From Comamonadaceae bacterium (GTDB lineage: Bacteria > Pseudomonadota > Gammaproteobacteria > Burkholderiales > Burkholderiaceae_C), in contig CANFCG010000012.1 of NCBI GenBank assembly GCA_947445115.1, forward strand, positions 1 to 64,000: a stretch of 64,000 nt of DNA, given 5' to 3'. The first letter of the stretch is position 1; every line of letters starts with the position of its first letter. A model generated the notes under the pieces. That model did not search any database. It had not been told where the DNA came from and worked only from the letters and a program-made list of their open reading frames with translations. The position numbers were made by a program, and so were the translations under genes. Shown piece by piece: positions 26,960 through 37,012 of this stretch.

Positions 26960-27571
26960 TTCAAGCGCATTCAGCTCTTCCAGCGTATTAGCATTCGCAA
27001 AAGCTAATGGGTCATCCGCTGGCTCATCAAAATTAACAATCACTGTTTTATGCCGTGCTGTCCATGCGTCTATTTTTCTGTGTCCGCTTTGCATAAAGCT
27101 TTGAAGGCTTGGCAATAGCTCGCGTTTCAGTAAACAAAATACGGGTTGTGTCCAACCGCCTTGTGCGGCCATTACGATATCAAAATCGCCCTGCTGTAGG
27201 CCTTGTTCCATATGGCTTGCGAGCCTATGCGCTAAGTCCATTGGAAAGCGTGGCGAGTCGCATGGCACGGTGAGGAAATACGGCGTTTTGCAGTTCGCAA
27301 GACCCACAGCAAAACCTGAGAGCGGCCCTGCAAATTCTGAGTCATCGTCAGGGTACACATTGCAGCCAAATGTTTGGTAGGTGTTCAAGTTTCGATTGGC
27401 ATTCACGATCACGGTGCCTACCTGCAAGGCCACACGCTGTACGGCTTGCAGGGCAAGTGGCGTGCCGTTAAAGAGCTGTAACCCTTTATCGACACCACCC
27501 ATACGGCTGCCGCGTCCACCCGCTAAGACGATGGCTGTGATGTCGCTGGGTTTGATGATTGCGCTATCCAC
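26900..27571 (-). CDS. mobA: Molybdenum cofactor guanylyltransferase
   Basis: Attaches GMP to molybdopterin to make the MGD form used by formate dehydrogenases, nitrate reductases and related enzymes; 223 aa. N-terminal nucleotide-binding motif [17 protein letters not shown] (16-32), [12 protein letters not shown] and VPCDSPRFP with the metal aspartate. Normal MobA sequence stops near the NTLEELNAL segment; the following residues ([13 protein letters not shown]...) are translated dRS3-like repeat. Its 5' end overlaps moaA by 8 bp. Confidence 0.95.
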   Translation of the reverse strand: MDSAIIKPSDITAIVLAGGRGSRMGGVDKGLQLFNGTPLALQAVQRVALQVGTVIVNANRNLNTYQTFGCNVYPDDDSEFAGPLSGFAVGLANCKTPYFLTVPCDSPRFPMDLAHRLASHMEQGLQQGDFDIVMAAQGGWTQPVFCLLKRELLPSLQSFMQSGHRKIDAWTARHKTVIVNFDEPADDPLAFANANTLEELNALESHPREGGDPPHFGFPPSRE

Positions 27572-28634
27572 CGATGTAGCTCATCTCAACGCGTTTGATG
27601 TTGATGACTTTTGGCGCAAGGCCACTCGCGCGAAGTTCGGAGTAGTTGTCGATGCGTCCCTGCCAGATATTTTGAATCGCAGTCGATATCACCGTGTCGC
27701 TAGACCCCCCTCGCAGCAAGTCCCGTAGGTCGTGACCTTGCGAGGCAAATAGACACAAATACAGTTTGCCCTCAGTCGATAGCCGTGCGCGGTTACAGTC
27801 CGCGCAAAAAGCTTGCGTGACACTACCAATTACGCCAATTTCTCCTGTGCCGTCCTTGTAGCCCCAACGCGCGGCGGTTTCGCCAAGCACTGTTGGATCT
27901 AGTTGCGCTAGTTGCAGTTCTGCATGAATCCGTGCGACGACCTCTTTGGAGGGCATTACCTCACGCATATCCCAGCCGTTGGTCGAGCCCACATCCATGT
28001 ATTCGATAAAACGCAACACCACACCGGAGCCTTTGAAGTGCCGCGCCATTGGCAAAATTTGATCGTCGTTTGTGCCGCGCTTGACGACCATATTGACCTT
28101 GATGGGTGCATGAATTCCAAGTCCAGCAGCCTGCGCGGCTGCAATACCTTCTAGTACATCTGAGACGGGAAAATCGACGTCGTTCATGCGCTTAAAAACA
28201 GCATCATCCAAACCATCCAAGCTCACAGTGACACGTTGCAGGCCTGCATCCACAAGGCTTTGCGCTTTGCGTTTGAGCAGTGATCCGTTGGTCGTGAGCG
28301 TGATGTCAAGTGGCTTGCCGTCCTGCGTTTGTAGCTTTGCCAGCATCTCAATCAGTACTTCAATATTTTTGCGTAGCAGGGGCTCGCCGCCCGTGAGTCG
28401 GATTTTTTGCACGCCTTGACTAACGAATAGTTTGGCTAATCGTGTGATTTCTTCAAAGGATAAAAGACTAGATTGCGGCAAATAGGCATAGTTCTGGTCA
28501 AAAACTTCTTTGGGCATGCAATAACTACAGCGGAAGTTACAGCGATCGGTGATGCTGATCCGTAAATCGCGTAAAGGGCGCTGGCGTTGATCGAGCAATA
28601 CGGTGGGCGCAGCAGTCATATTCGAGAAGGTCAT
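27564..28634 (-). CDS. moaA: GTP 3',8-cyclase
   Basis: Radical-SAM enzyme for the first step of molybdopterin synthesis; 356 aa. N-terminal 4Fe-4S motif C32-x3-C36-x2-C39 ([11 protein letters not shown]), C-terminal cluster CADC-x13-C, and the conserved C-terminal Gly-Gly (YIGG) needed for activity. An ATG 5 codons in is an alternative start. Makes an operon with mobA. The cofactor could serve a formate dehydrogenase oxidising formate released by the oxalate pathway, but no such gene is in the window. Confidence 0.96.
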   Translation of the reverse strand: MTFSNMTAAPTVLLDQRQRPLRDLRISITDRCNFRCSYCMPKEVFDQNYAYLPQSSLLSFEEITRLAKLFVSQGVQKIRLTGGEPLLRKNIEVLIEMLAKLQTQDGKPLDITLTTNGSLLKRKAQSLVDAGLQRVTVSLDGLDDAVFKRMNDVDFPVSDVLEGIAAAQAAGLGIHAPIKVNMVVKRGTNDDQILPMARHFKGSGVVLRFIEYMDVGSTNGWDMREVMPSKEVVARIHAELQLAQLDPTVLGETAARWGYKDGTGEIGVIGSVTQAFCADCNRARLSTEGKLYLCLFASQGHDLRDLLRGGSSDTVISTAIQNIWQGRIDNYSELRASGLAPKVINIKRVEMSYIGG

Positions 28635-28743
28635 AGGTTGATTTTGCCTGAATCGCGAAAGTTAAAGCCTATAGGTGTAAACCACATGTAAGTTTAAATC
28701 GAATTGGGGAACAATAGAAGCTTCTTCTTTGTTTGGAGTTTGT

Positions 28744-29646
28744 ATGAATATCAAAAGTCAGAAAGACTTTTTTGCGGGACTTATGTTCCTAGTCGTGGGT
28801 ACTTTATTTGCAATTGGTGCGACTAATTACAACGTCGGCAATGCCGCACGAATGGGTCCTGGGTACTTTCCCATGTTGCTCGGTATTTTGCTAGCTGTGC
28901 TCGGCGTTGCCATTACTTTTTATTCAATGGTGCATAACCCCGCACACGGAACCGAAGGCGATAAAGTTGGTAAATGGGCTTGGAAGCCTGTTGTCTTTGT
29001 TTTGGGTGCCAATTTATTATTTGGTGCTGCCCTAGGTGGTCTGCCCAGTCTCAAGTTCCCCGCCCTTGGTTTGGTGATTGCCATTTTCTTGTTGGTGGCG
29101 GTCAGTGCGTTGGCCGATGCATCTAATCAGCCTAAAGCAATGCTGAAGGCATTCTTTATTGCGATTCCTATTACCGGAGCCGGACTAGCGCTTGCCGCGT
29201 CCTTTCCTAAGTTTTTAGGTTTGATCGGGGTTGCGCCTTTTCTTTTGCTTTGCGTTATTTTGACGGTGGCTTTTACTTACGGCTTCTTTGAGTTCCTACT
29301 GCCCACTATTTTTATGCGCTTGAATGGCAGTCGGGCCTTTCAAAAGGCCATGCTTGGATATGCCGCTCTGGCCTTTGCTGCGGGCTTATTTTATGTATTC
29401 ACTAACTCAGACCCCGTGCAATTAGCCAATAGCATGGGCTTTTTGGCTGAGATCGAATTCAAAATCATCGTGGCGGTTGCATTCATCGCACTGGTGCCGA
29501 AAATCGCTGCGAAGATTGGGTTTAACGATCACAATGCGATTCAATTGTCATTGCTAATTTCCATCATGTGCTTCTTGTCGGTGTGGGCATTTATTGACGG
29601 CTTGCGGTTACAAATTCAAATGTGGCCTACTTTTATTACAGGCTAA
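28744..29646 (+). CDS. tctB: Tripartite tricarboxylate transporter, TctB-type small membrane subunit, extended
   Basis: Membrane subunit of a TctABC-type secondary transporter for carboxylates. GGAG 5 bases before the ATG at 28744 fixes the start. The N-terminal part (KDFFAGLMFLVVGTLFAIG.., GPGYFPMLLGILLAVLG) and the FFEFLLPTIF segment near residue 195 are typical TctB. The protein is 300 aa, about twice the usual size: extra helices in the middle and a ~100-residue C-terminal extension with further hydrophobic segments. No periplasmic binding protein (tctC) gene is adjacent. The tctA start follows by 14 bp. Confidence 0.85.
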   Translation: MNIKSQKDFFAGLMFLVVGTLFAIGATNYNVGNAARMGPGYFPMLLGILLAVLGVAITFYSMVHNPAHGTEGDKVGKWAWKPVVFVLGANLLFGAALGGLPSLKFPALGLVIAIFLLVAVSALADASNQPKAMLKAFFIAIPITGAGLALAASFPKFLGLIGVAPFLLLCVILTVAFTYGFFEFLLPTIFMRLNGSRAFQKAMLGYAALAFAAGLFYVFTNSDPVQLANSMGFLAEIEFKIIVAVAFIALVPKIAAKIGFNDHNAIQLSLLISIMCFLSVWAFIDGLRLQIQMWPTFITG

Positions 29647-29660
29647 GGAGACCTTAAAAA

Positions 29661-31175
29661 ATGATGGATTTAATTCACAATTTGTCGATAGGTTTTGGCG
29701 TTGCTTTTACCGCCCAAAACTTGCTCTATGCCTTTATCGGTTGCGTTCTGGGTACGCTGATTGGTGTGCTTCCAGGCATTGGTCCTGTGGCGACCATCGC
29801 GATGTTGCTGCCTGCAACCTACGCATTACCTCCCATTGCGGCGCTGATCATGCTGGCGGGTATTTATTACGGCGCCCAGTACGGCGGCTCTACAACAGCC
29901 ATTTTGGTGAACTTGCCTGGCGAGTCGTCATCAGTCGTTACCTGTATTGACGGGTATCAGATGGCAAGGCAAGGCAGGGCGGGTCCCGCGCTAGCCGCTG
30001 CTGGTTTGGGTTCTTTCTTTGCCGGCTGTGTAGGCACCGTGATTTTGGCCGCGTTCGCACCGCCATTGACCGAGCTTGCATTTAAGTTTGGCCCCGCAGA
30101 GTACTTCTCGCTCATGATTTTGGGCTTGATCGGCGCGGTGGTGTTGGCTTCGGGCTCACTGCTTAAAGCGATTGCCATGATTGTGCTTGGTCTGTTAATG
30201 GGCTTGGTGGGAACTGACGTGAACTCTGGCGTTGCACGCTTTAGTTTTGATATTCCTGAACTGACTGATGGTATTGGTTTCGTGGTCGTGGCAATGGGTG
30301 TGTTTGGTTATGGTGAGATCATTACCAATCTTGCGCAGCCCGATGACGAGCGCGAAATTTTCACCTCCGAAGTCAAGGGTTTATTCCCAACCTTCGAAGA
30401 CTTTAAACACATGTTGCCAGCCGTTTTGCGCGGCACAACGCTTGGTTCACTCCTTGGTGTGTTGCCAGGCGGCGGTGCGCTGTTGGCGGCTTTTGCGGCT
30501 TATACGCTTGAGAAAAAAATCAAGCTTAAACCAGGAGAAATCGCATTTGGTAAAGGTAACATTCGCGGCGTGGCAGGGCCTGAATCCGCTAACAATGCCG
30601 GTGCACAAACGTCGTTTATTCCGCTCTTAACGCTTGGCATTCCACCAAACGCTGTGATGGCCTTGATGGTTGGCGCAATGACGATTCACAATATTCAGCC
30701 TGGTCCTCAAGTGATGACCAGCAACCCGGAACTCTTCTGGGGTCTGATTGCTTCGATGTGGATTGGTAACTTAATGCTCGTTATTTTGAACTTGCCCATG
30801 ATTGGCATGTGGATCAAGTTATTAACCGTTCCTTATCGCTTTTTGTTCCCATCGATTGTGCTGTTTTGTGCCGTAGGCGTGTACTCCACCAATAACAACA
30901 CATTTGATATTTGGATGGTGGCTGCATTTGGCTTCGTTGGCTATGTGTTTGCTAAGCTCAAAGTGGAAGCGGCACCTTTATTGCTTGGCTTCATCTTAGG
31001 CCCAATGATGGAAGAAAATCTGCGCCGCGCATTGCTCTTGTCACGTGGTGACTGGAGCGTGTTCGTCACGCGTCCGTTGTCGGCTGGATTGCTAATCGCT
31101 GCGGCACTGCTGCTTGCCATTGTGCTGTCGCCTGCTATTAGTAAGAAGCGTGAAGAGGCATTTGTAGAAGAGTAA
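29661..31175 (+). CDS. tctA: Tripartite tricarboxylate transporter permease TctA
   Basis: Large membrane subunit, 504 aa, ~12 helices, carrying carboxylate transport with a periplasmic TctC protein. Family signatures [41 protein letters not shown] and GLLPGGG-like [15 protein letters not shown], and the second-half repeat [23 protein letters not shown] are clear. AGGAG lies 10 bases before the ATG. Forms an operon with tctB; the substrate (citrate, tartrate, other carboxylate) is unknown. It ends ahead of a bidirectional terminator. Confidence 0.96.
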   Translation: MMDLIHNLSIGFGVAFTAQNLLYAFIGCVLGTLIGVLPGIGPVATIAMLLPATYALPPIAALIMLAGIYYGAQYGGSTTAILVNLPGESSSVVTCIDGYQMARQGRAGPALAAAGLGSFFAGCVGTVILAAFAPPLTELAFKFGPAEYFSLMILGLIGAVVLASGSLLKAIAMIVLGLLMGLVGTDVNSGVARFSFDIPELTDGIGFVVVAMGVFGYGEIITNLAQPDDEREIFTSEVKGLFPTFEDFKHMLPAVLRGTTLGSLLGVLPGGGALLAAFAAYTLEKKIKLKPGEIAFGKGNIRGVAGPESANNAGAQTSFIPLLTLGIPPNAVMALMVGAMTIHNIQPGPQVMTSNPELFWGLIASMWIGNLMLVILNLPMIGMWIKLLTVPYRFLFPSIVLFCAVGVYSTNNNTFDIWMVAAFGFVGYVFAKLKVEAAPLLLGFILGPMMEENLRRALLLSRGDWSVFVTRPLSAGLLIAAALLLAIVLSPAISKKREEAFVEE

Positions 31176-31186
31176 TGCCACTCTAG

Positions 31187-31266
31187 ACTCCCGCCTTCGC
31201 GGGAATGACTCATAAAAAAACGGCACTTTCGAGTGCCGTTTTTTTCATCCCCGCGAAGGCGGGGAT
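31187..31266. repeat. Two facing dRS3-like repeats around a terminator
   Basis: Cores 31187-31206 (one arm altered, ACTCCC) and 31247-31266 (ATCCCC...GGGGAT, compensating changes on both arms). They enclose the hairpin at 31214-31245 in the convergent gap between tctA and the RidA gene. Confidence 0.85.
31214..31245. terminator. Bidirectional intrinsic terminator with TTCG loop
   Basis: Perfect stem CGGCACT/AGTGCCG closed by TTCG, with seven A before and seven T after, so it works on both strands. Ends tctA (+) and the RidA gene (-). Confidence 0.93.
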
Positions 31267-31272
31267 TCACAT

Positions 31273-31737
31273 TTAGATTTCAGCAATCATCTCAATTTCC
31301 ACGCAAGCGCCCATAGGCAGTTGCGCGACGCCAAAGGCGCTGCGTGCGTGTGAGCCTTTTTCAGCAAATACTTGTGCCATGAGCTCCGAGCAGCCATTCG
31401 TGACTAAATGCTGCTCGGTATAGCTGGGCGTGCTGTTGACCAAGCCCATGAGCTTGACGATGCGTTTAACGCTATTCAAATCTTTGCCAATCGACTGGCA
31501 AGCGGCTTGCAGCGTACCCAAAAGATCAATCCCGACAGCGCGTGCAGCCGTCTTCGCCTCTTCAGTCGTCATGTTCTCGCCTAATTTGCCAACCCAAGCG
31601 GCCCCAGCTTGCTTGGCAATGTGACCACTTAAAAAAATCATATTCCCGCTAATCGCAAACGGTACGTAAGCCGCTGCAGGTGTGGCTACGGGCGGTAGCG
31701 TGATGTTTAAAGATTCGAGTTGTGATAGAGCGTTCAT
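31273..31737 (-). CDS. RidA/YjgF-family protein
   Basis: 154-aa protein of the RidA family (trimeric enamine/imine deaminases that remove reactive 2-aminoacrylate). The family C-terminal block HARSAFGVAQLPMGACVEIEM holds the arginine that anchors the substrate carboxylate. N-terminal region FAISGNMIFLSGHIAKQ. Longer than the archetype (~128 aa) and of the YjgF-like subgroup, so the precise substrate is open. It is divergent from comEC. Confidence 0.9.
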   Translation of the reverse strand: MNALSQLESLNITLPPVATPAAAYVPFAISGNMIFLSGHIAKQAGAAWVGKLGENMTTEEAKTAARAVGIDLLGTLQAACQSIGKDLNSVKRIVKLMGLVNSTPSYTEQHLVTNGCSELMAQVFAEKGSHARSAFGVAQLPMGACVEIEMIAEI

Positions 31738-31776
31738 GGTTGCGTCCTTTGCGTGTTAGTTGTTAGAGTCGGTGTA

Positions 31777-34206
31777 ATGTTAATAGCATTTTTTCTTGGA
31801 GTGATCGCAGGTATTGCTGCACAAATACAGCAGGCGGTGCTCTGGGAGGGTCTATTCTATTTGGCCTGCAGCGGCATTGCCATGGTGGGACTTATTGGCT
31901 GTGGCCTGCGAAGGTGGCGTTGGATTCCACGACTTAGCGTATTTCTATTCGCCGCAGCGCTGTCGTTTGGCGCTACGGGCTGGCGTAGCGATCGATATCT
32001 AGTAAGCGCTATCAATCCTGCATTAGAAGGTGCTGATATCGAGGTTGTTGGCGTTGTGACGGCCATGCCCCAGCGATTGGAGACAGGACTGCGCTTTCGT
32101 TTTGATGTGGACGCTGGACACCTGGACGATAAGCCCGTGACTTTGCCACCGCGACTGCTGCTGTCGTGGTATAGACGTGACTTCAATGATGGCAGCGCAT
32201 CTTTGGATTTAGAGAGTGCTGCCGTGCAACCTAAAGCGGGTGAGCGCTGGCAGTTCACGGTGCGACTCAAAGCTCCGCACGGCAACGCCAATCCACATGG
32301 ATTTGATTACGAATTGTGGATGTGGGAGCAGGGCGCAGGGGCGTCGGGGTATGTACGGGAGAATAAAAAACAGACGCCACCCAAATTACTTGGACGCATC
32401 AACTCGAGCCCTTCATACACCATGGAGCGCGCTCGCCAAGCCATACGGGATCAGGTCTTCCAGCGATTGAATCATCCAAACGAGAAGACTGCCTCGGGCG
32501 TTTTAGCGGCACTTATTACTGGCGATCAAAATGCCATTGAACGCAATGATTGGGATATTTTTAGAGCCACGGGCGTAGCGCATTTGATGAGTATCTCGGG
32601 GTTGCACATCACCATGTTCGCGTGGCTTGCCGCGCTTTTGATCGGCGGGCTGTGGCGTCGCTCTGTGCGGTGGACGCCGCGGCTATGTTTGACGCTTCCC
32701 GCTGTTCACGCGGGCTTGGTGGGTGGCTTGGTGCTTGCTAGTTTGTATGCGTGGTTCTCGGGATGGGGCGTGCCGGCACAGCGCACGATCTGGATGTTGG
32801 CAACTATGACGCTGCTACGTCTATCTGGGCTGCGTTGGCCGTGGTACGTGACATGGTTGCTTGCAGCCGTAGTAGTGCTCACGCTCGATCCGTGGGCAAT
32901 GCTGTCGGCTGGTTTTTGGCTCAGTTTTGTGGCCGTGGCTGTGCTCTTTGCATCTGATTCAGGCGAGCCAAAAAACAAGTGGTGGGCGATGTTTCGCGAG
33001 CAGTGGATCATCACGCTAGCGCTTGCGCCTTTGACGCTACTTTTATTTCAGCAAGTCTCGCTCGTGGGATTACTGGCTAACGCGGTGGCGATTCCTGTCG
33101 TCACGTTAGTTGTCACGCCGCTGGCCATGCTGGGCGTGGCAGCCCATCCGTTGTGGGATGCTGCTGCCCTAAGTATTGCATGGCTGGGTTTACTCATTAA
33201 ATGGATGGCAACGCTGCCCTATGCCGTGTACACAGCGCCTGCGCCGCCACTCGCGCTCAGCATCATTGCTGTTCTGGGCGGCGTGCTGCTCGTGCTGCCA
33301 TTCGCACTTAAAAAACGGCTTATCGCCATTGGTGGCGCGCTTTGCCTGATGTTGCCTGCGCTGCTGTGGCAACCCGCCCGGCCAAGCACGGGGCAGTTCG
33401 AAATGCTAGCCATCGACATCGGGCAAGGCAATGCTGTGCTCATCCGAACGGCTCATCACAGCCTGCTATTTGATACAGGGCCACGCTTTTCAAGAGAAAA
33501 CGATGCAGGTCATCGCACCATCGTTCCGCTCTTGCGCGCGCTGGGTGAAAAATTAGATGTGCTGATGCTCAGCCATCGTGACAGCGACCACACGGGCGGC
33601 GCAAAAGCGGTCCTAGCGATGCAGCCGCAGGTTCAAGTGCTGAGCAGCGTCACCTTGCCTGCTGATCTTGCTGCGCTGGGCTTACCGAGCTATAGCAAGC
33701 CTTGCTATGCGGGTCAATCATGGGTCTGGGATGGCGTTCGGTTTGATGTGTTGCATCCACAGAAAGAAGATTTGAACCCCGAGAAAAAGCTCAAACCCAA
33801 CGCCATCGCTTGCGTGCTAAAAATGACCAACGCCGATGTGATGAATCCACAATCCGTGCTGCTGACAGCTGACATTGAAACTCCGCAAGAGCTTTCTCTG
33901 CTTGGCTTGCGGCAAGCAGAGCTTGCATCCACCGTGCTGCTCGTGCCGCATCATGGCAGCAAAACATCGTCAAGCGAGGCTTTTTTGGATACCATCAAAC
34001 CACGTATTGCCCTGGTGCAGGCGGGCTATCGAAATCGGTTTTCACATCCACGTCCTGATGTCATGGCACGCTACGAAGAGCGACGTATCAATACGTATGC
34101 GTCATCCAGCTGCGGTGCAATGACTTGGGAGAGTCGCAAGCCTGACACGGTGAAATGTCAAAGAGACATGGCGCGTCGTTATTGGACGCACGCGCCATCG
34201 CCTTAG
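31777..34206 (+). CDS. comEC: ComEC/Rec2 DNA uptake channel protein
   Basis: Inner-membrane channel that carries transforming single-stranded DNA into the cytoplasm; ~809 aa. Three parts: N-terminal DUF4131 region with two helices, a central Competence domain with many helices (GVAHLMSISGLHITMFAWL) and a C-terminal metallo-beta-lactamase-like nuclease domain (SHRDSDHTGGAK, then VPHHGSKTSSSEAFL). The ATG at 31777 is chosen; a GTG at 31753 is possible. The complete length suggests a functional gene. pilD, another competence/pilus gene, is in this window too. Confidence 0.94.
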   Translation: MLIAFFLGVIAGIAAQIQQAVLWEGLFYLACSGIAMVGLIGCGLRRWRWIPRLSVFLFAAALSFGATGWRSDRYLVSAINPALEGADIEVVGVVTAMPQRLETGLRFRFDVDAGHLDDKPVTLPPRLLLSWYRRDFNDGSASLDLESAAVQPKAGERWQFTVRLKAPHGNANPHGFDYELWMWEQGAGASGYVRENKKQTPPKLLGRINSSPSYTMERARQAIRDQVFQRLNHPNEKTASGVLAALITGDQNAIERNDWDIFRATGVAHLMSISGLHITMFAWLAALLIGGLWRRSVRWTPRLCLTLPAVHAGLVGGLVLASLYAWFSGWGVPAQRTIWMLATMTLLRLSGLRWPWYVTWLLAAVVVLTLDPWAMLSAGFWLSFVAVAVLFASDSGEPKNKWWAMFREQWIITLALAPLTLLLFQQVSLVGLLANAVAIPVVTLVVTPLAMLGVAAHPLWDAAALSIAWLGLLIKWMATLPYAVYTAPAPPLALSIIAVLGGVLLVLPFALKKRLIAIGGALCLMLPALLWQPARPSTGQFEMLAIDIGQGNAVLIRTAHHSLLFDTGPRFSRENDAGHRTIVPLLRALGEKLDVLMLSHRDSDHTGGAKAVLAMQPQVQVLSSVTLPADLAALGLPSYSKPCYAGQSWVWDGVRFDVLHPQKEDLNPEKKLKPNAIACVLKMTNADVMNPQSVLLTADIETPQELSLLGLRQAELASTVLLVPHHGSKTSSSEAFLDTIKPRIALVQAGYRNRFSHPRPDVMARYEERRINTYASSSCGAMTWESRKPDTVKCQRDMARRYWTHAPSP

Positions 34207-34209
34207 CTT

Positions 34210-34710
34210 TTAGCGATTCCGCGACTTCATCGCGCGCTCGACCTCGCGTTTACCCTCACGGTCTTTGATGACATCTCGCTTATCGTGCTCTGCCTTGCCT
34301 TTGGCGAGGCCAATTTCGCACTTAATCTTGCCATTTTTCCAGTGCATATTGAGTGCGACAAGGGTATAGCCTTTCTGATCAGTCTTGCTAATCAGCTTTT
34401 TAATCTCTTCTTTTTTAAGCAATAATTTTTTGCTGCGAAGCGTGCTGGGATTGACGTGAGTGGACGCCGTATGCAGCGGATTGATTTGGCAGCCCATCAT
34501 AAAGAGCTCGCCATTTCGGATCAAAACGAAGCCGTCCGTGATCTGCACTTTGCCCATTCGCGCGGCTTTCACTTCCCAGCCTTCCAGAACCATGCCCGCC
34601 TCAAAGCGTTCCTCAATAAAATAGTTGAAGATTGCTTTTTTGTTATCGGCAATTTTGCCAAGTGGGGCCGCTTTTTTAGCGGATGGATCTGCTGATTTTT
34701 TTGTTGCCAT
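34210..34710 (-). CDS. smpB: SsrA (tmRNA)-binding protein
   Basis: Partner of tmRNA in trans-translation rescue of stalled ribosomes; 166 aa. The start [13 protein letters not shown] is chosen because the family core ([32 protein letters not shown]) begins soon after. The frame runs open to 34893, but those upstream residues are antisense to ratA. Conserved GQITDGFV-like [16 protein letters not shown] and the basic C-terminal tail ([24 protein letters not shown] region) are present. Only 21 bp separate it from divergent ratA. Confidence 0.96.
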   Translation of the reverse strand: MATKKSADPSAKKAAPLGKIADNKKAIFNYFIEERFEAGMVLEGWEVKAARMGKVQITDGFVLIRNGELFMMGCQINPLHTASTHVNPSTLRSKKLLLKKEEIKKLISKTDQKGYTLVALNMHWKNGKIKCEIGLAKGKAEHDKRDVIKDREGKREVERAMKSRNR

Positions 34711-34731
34711 ATTTCGATTTTCTTTGATTCT

Positions 34732-35184
34732 ATGAAATCTCTCCATAAGTCCGTGCTGATTTGGTATAGCCCACAGCAAATGTTTGACGTCGTGACCGAT
34801 GTGGCGCGGTATCACGAGTTTTTGCCTTGGTGTCACGAGTCCTCTGTGATTGAGCAAACGGCAAATGGCATGAGCGCAAATATTGGCATGCAATTAGCAG
34901 GTTTTAAGCAAGGCTTTACGACGCACAACGAGCACATCACCAAGGGGGACGGTGGCCTTGCTGTGCAGATGGAGTTGCAAGATGGCCCCTTTTCCAAGCT
35001 CGGGGGCACGTGGTCGTTTGATCCAATTCTTGCAAGCGAGACGCCCGCATGTAAAGTGACGCTGGATTTGAGTTACGAAATTAAGAGTACGCTGCTGCAA
35101 ATGGCGATTGGTGCCGCATTTGACAAAATAGCGGCCTCGATGGTGGATGCGTTTGTGGATCGTGCTAAAAAAATTTACTCATGA
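34732..35184 (+). CDS. ratA: RatA-type START/COQ10 domain protein
   Basis: 150-aa lipid-binding START-fold protein of the COQ10/RatA family ([35 protein letters not shown]). E. coli RatA was described as binding 50S subunits and blocking association; COQ10-like proteins assist ubiquinone function. Which role holds here is unknown. Gene order smpB / ratA / rnfH is conserved widely in proteobacteria. Any promoter must overlap the smpB 5' end. Confidence 0.92.
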   Translation: MKSLHKSVLIWYSPQQMFDVVTDVARYHEFLPWCHESSVIEQTANGMSANIGMQLAGFKQGFTTHNEHITKGDGGLAVQMELQDGPFSKLGGTWSFDPILASETPACKVTLDLSYEIKSTLLQMAIGAAFDKIAASMVDAFVDRAKKIYS

Positions 35185-35193
35185 GTGGCGCAT

Positions 35194-35511
35194 ATGAATA
35201 TTGATATCTATTATTCCCCGGCACAGCGCAAAACAGAACATGTGGCGGTGGACGTTCCTGTCAGCACCGTGCTTCGCGATGCCCTACCAGTAAGCCTTGC
35301 AGCAACGATGCTCTCGCAAAGCTTGACTAGTAGCGTCTGGGGACGAGCGGTCGGTTCCGATTACCAATTACAGCTTGGCGACCGCGTTGAATTAGTTCGA
35401 GAGTTACGCGTGGATCCGATGACAGCGCGGCGCGAGCGTTTTAACAAACAAGGAATCAAAAAAGCAGGGCTTTTTAAAACGAAGCGCGAAGGCGCGAAAG
35501 CGGGTTACTGA
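35194..35511 (+). CDS. rnfH: RnfH-family (RatB) ubiquitin-like-fold protein
   Basis: Small 105-aa protein with the RnfH pattern: IDIYYSPAQRKTEHVAVDVP, central GSDYQLQLGDRVELVRELRVDPMTARRERF and a basic tail. Function poorly known; the family has a beta-grasp fold. The ATG at 35194 is chosen; a GTG at 35185 immediately after the ratA stop is the alternative. Ends 7 bp into the convergent membrane-protein gene. Confidence 0.88.
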   Translation: MNIDIYYSPAQRKTEHVAVDVPVSTVLRDALPVSLAATMLSQSLTSSVWGRAVGSDYQLQLGDRVELVRELRVDPMTARRERFNKQGIKKAGLFKTKREGAKAGY

Positions 35512-36206
35512 TCTTGCAACCAAGCCTCGCCTTTGACGAGCCACGAAAAGCTAAAAGCCCAGACACATGCGCTTTCAAGCCAAAAAATGGGTTTGAACCT
35601 TTCTAGACCTAGGCCAATTTTTGGAACGTGGTAGAGAGCGATCAATCCGATAGACACCACAATGATCCAGCCACAGGCCTTGTAGACAGTGTTTCTTTTC
35701 TTTTTGCCAGGAGTCATTGGCTGACCCGGTGCCGACCGCGTAAATAAGCAAAAACAAAAATACGCGAGTATTAAAAAGAAAGTACTTGCGAAGGCCAAAT
35801 GTATCTGGCCACCAAGTGTGATTGGTGCGTTGTATTCTGTTGTCGGCACTAGCGCAACGCCAATGACAGCAAGGCCTGCAAGCGTACTCCACAGATCGTC
35901 ATTGTGCCTCCATGATATGTTTTTTTCTGGGCCAATATAAGCAATTAAGAACGCGCCTAATAGCAGCAAGACACCCACAAAAATATCGCGCAGGTGATGA
36001 CTATGGTAGTAGTCGCTAATCGTTGCCTTGATGGCGCAATCGGGCTCCCAGCCCAGTAAAGAAAGAAGAGGCTGCCCCACCAGCAGTAAGAAAGGGAAGG
36101 CCAATGCCAAGTAGCCAATGGCTTGGCGAATATGGCGGTAAGAGCGTGCCATTTCAGCCTCAGTACGTGATTCGCTTGTGAGTAAGGGCGTGTGTAAAGC
36201 TGGCAT
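35505..36206 (-). CDS. Membrane protein of unknown function
   Basis: 233-aa polytopic protein with about six hydrophobic segments. Between helices 1 and 2 lies a loop with ISDYYHSHHLRDIFVGVLLLL, a pattern I have seen in uncharacterised membrane proteins but cannot link to a function. The histidines and aspartates there could bind a metal. The start at 36206 is favoured by GGAG 6 bases upstream; an ATG at 36218 is possible. Confidence 0.75.
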   Translation of the reverse strand: MPALHTPLLTSESRTEAEMARSYRHIRQAIGYLALAFPFLLLVGQPLLSLLGWEPDCAIKATISDYYHSHHLRDIFVGVLLLLGAFLIAYIGPEKNISWRHNDDLWSTLAGLAVIGVALVPTTEYNAPITLGGQIHLAFASTFFLILAYFCFCLFTRSAPGQPMTPGKKKRNTVYKACGWIIVVSIGLIALYHVPKIGLGLERFKPIFWLESACVWAFSFSWLVKGEAWLQDQ

Positions 36207-36301
36207 AAGGAGCTCCATTTTTGGGTGTTCGAGTGACTCGATAATAAGGCGATAGCCTCCCGTATAAACCTAGGAATTACCCTTTTTATTGATACCGACG
36301 T

Positions 36302-36982
36302 ATGACGCAAAAAAAATATGACTTGATCGTGTTCGACTGGGATGGCACGCTGTTTGATTCCACCGCCATCATCACGCGCTGCATTCAAGCCGCAGTAGAA
36401 GATGTTGGCGGCAAGCGGCCTAGCGCGGAGCAAGCTTCGCACGTGATTGGCCTCAATCTCATGGAAGCCTTAGCTCATGCGGCTCCGGATGTGCCCAAAG
36501 AAAAGTATCCAATATTGGGCGATCGTTACCGCCATCATTTTTTTGCCGAGCAAGACGAAATCCATTTATTTGAGGGCGTGATTGAGATGCTGCGGGCACT
36601 TAAAGCGCAGCACTATTGGGTGACGATTGGCACTGGCAAATCACGCAAAGGTTTGGACGTGACACTAGAGCGTGAGGTGCAGGTCAATGGCGCAAATGTC
36701 AAGCTGGCATCATTGTTTGATGGGTCGCGTACGGCAGATCAAACCCAAGGCAAGCCCAATCCGCAAATGCTGTTTGAGTTGATGCAAGAGTTTGGCGTGG
36801 ATGCTTCGCGCACCTTGATGGTGGGGGATACGACGCATGATTTGCAAATGGCGTTGAATGCCGGCGTCGATGCCGTGGGCGTGAGCTACGGCGCGCATGA
36901 GGCTGAGTTTTTAAAGTCCTGTCAACCGCTTGCGATTATTCATTCGGTGGCCGAACTACGAGCCTGGCTTTGTGCTTCATAA
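36302..36982 (+). CDS. HAD-family hydrolase, phosphoglycolate phosphatase-like
   Basis: 226-aa HAD phosphatase: motif I FDWDGTLFDS (nucleophile D12, acid D14), motif II TIGTGKS, motif III lysine in GKPNPQM and motif IV MVGDTTHDLQMA. The cap is of the Gph/PGP type. Phosphoglycolate is a possible substrate, but the subgroup includes pyrophosphatase and nucleotidase activities. Lies 30 bp before mdtA on the same strand with no terminator visible between them. Confidence 0.88.
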   Translation: MTQKKYDLIVFDWDGTLFDSTAIITRCIQAAVEDVGGKRPSAEQASHVIGLNLMEALAHAAPDVPKEKYPILGDRYRHHFFAEQDEIHLFEGVIEMLRALKAQHYWVTIGTGKSRKGLDVTLEREVQVNGANVKLASLFDGSRTADQTQGKPNPQMLFELMQEFGVDASRTLMVGDTTHDLQMALNAGVDAVGVSYGAHEAEFLKSCQPLAIIHSVAELRAWLCAS

Positions 36983-37012
36983 AAATTAACACCCATTTCC
37001 TAAAATGACATT

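Noticed and set aside
34711-34893. N-terminal extension of smpB
   Set aside because: Antisense to ratA and not part of the SmpB family; the ATG at 34710 starts a normal-length protein.
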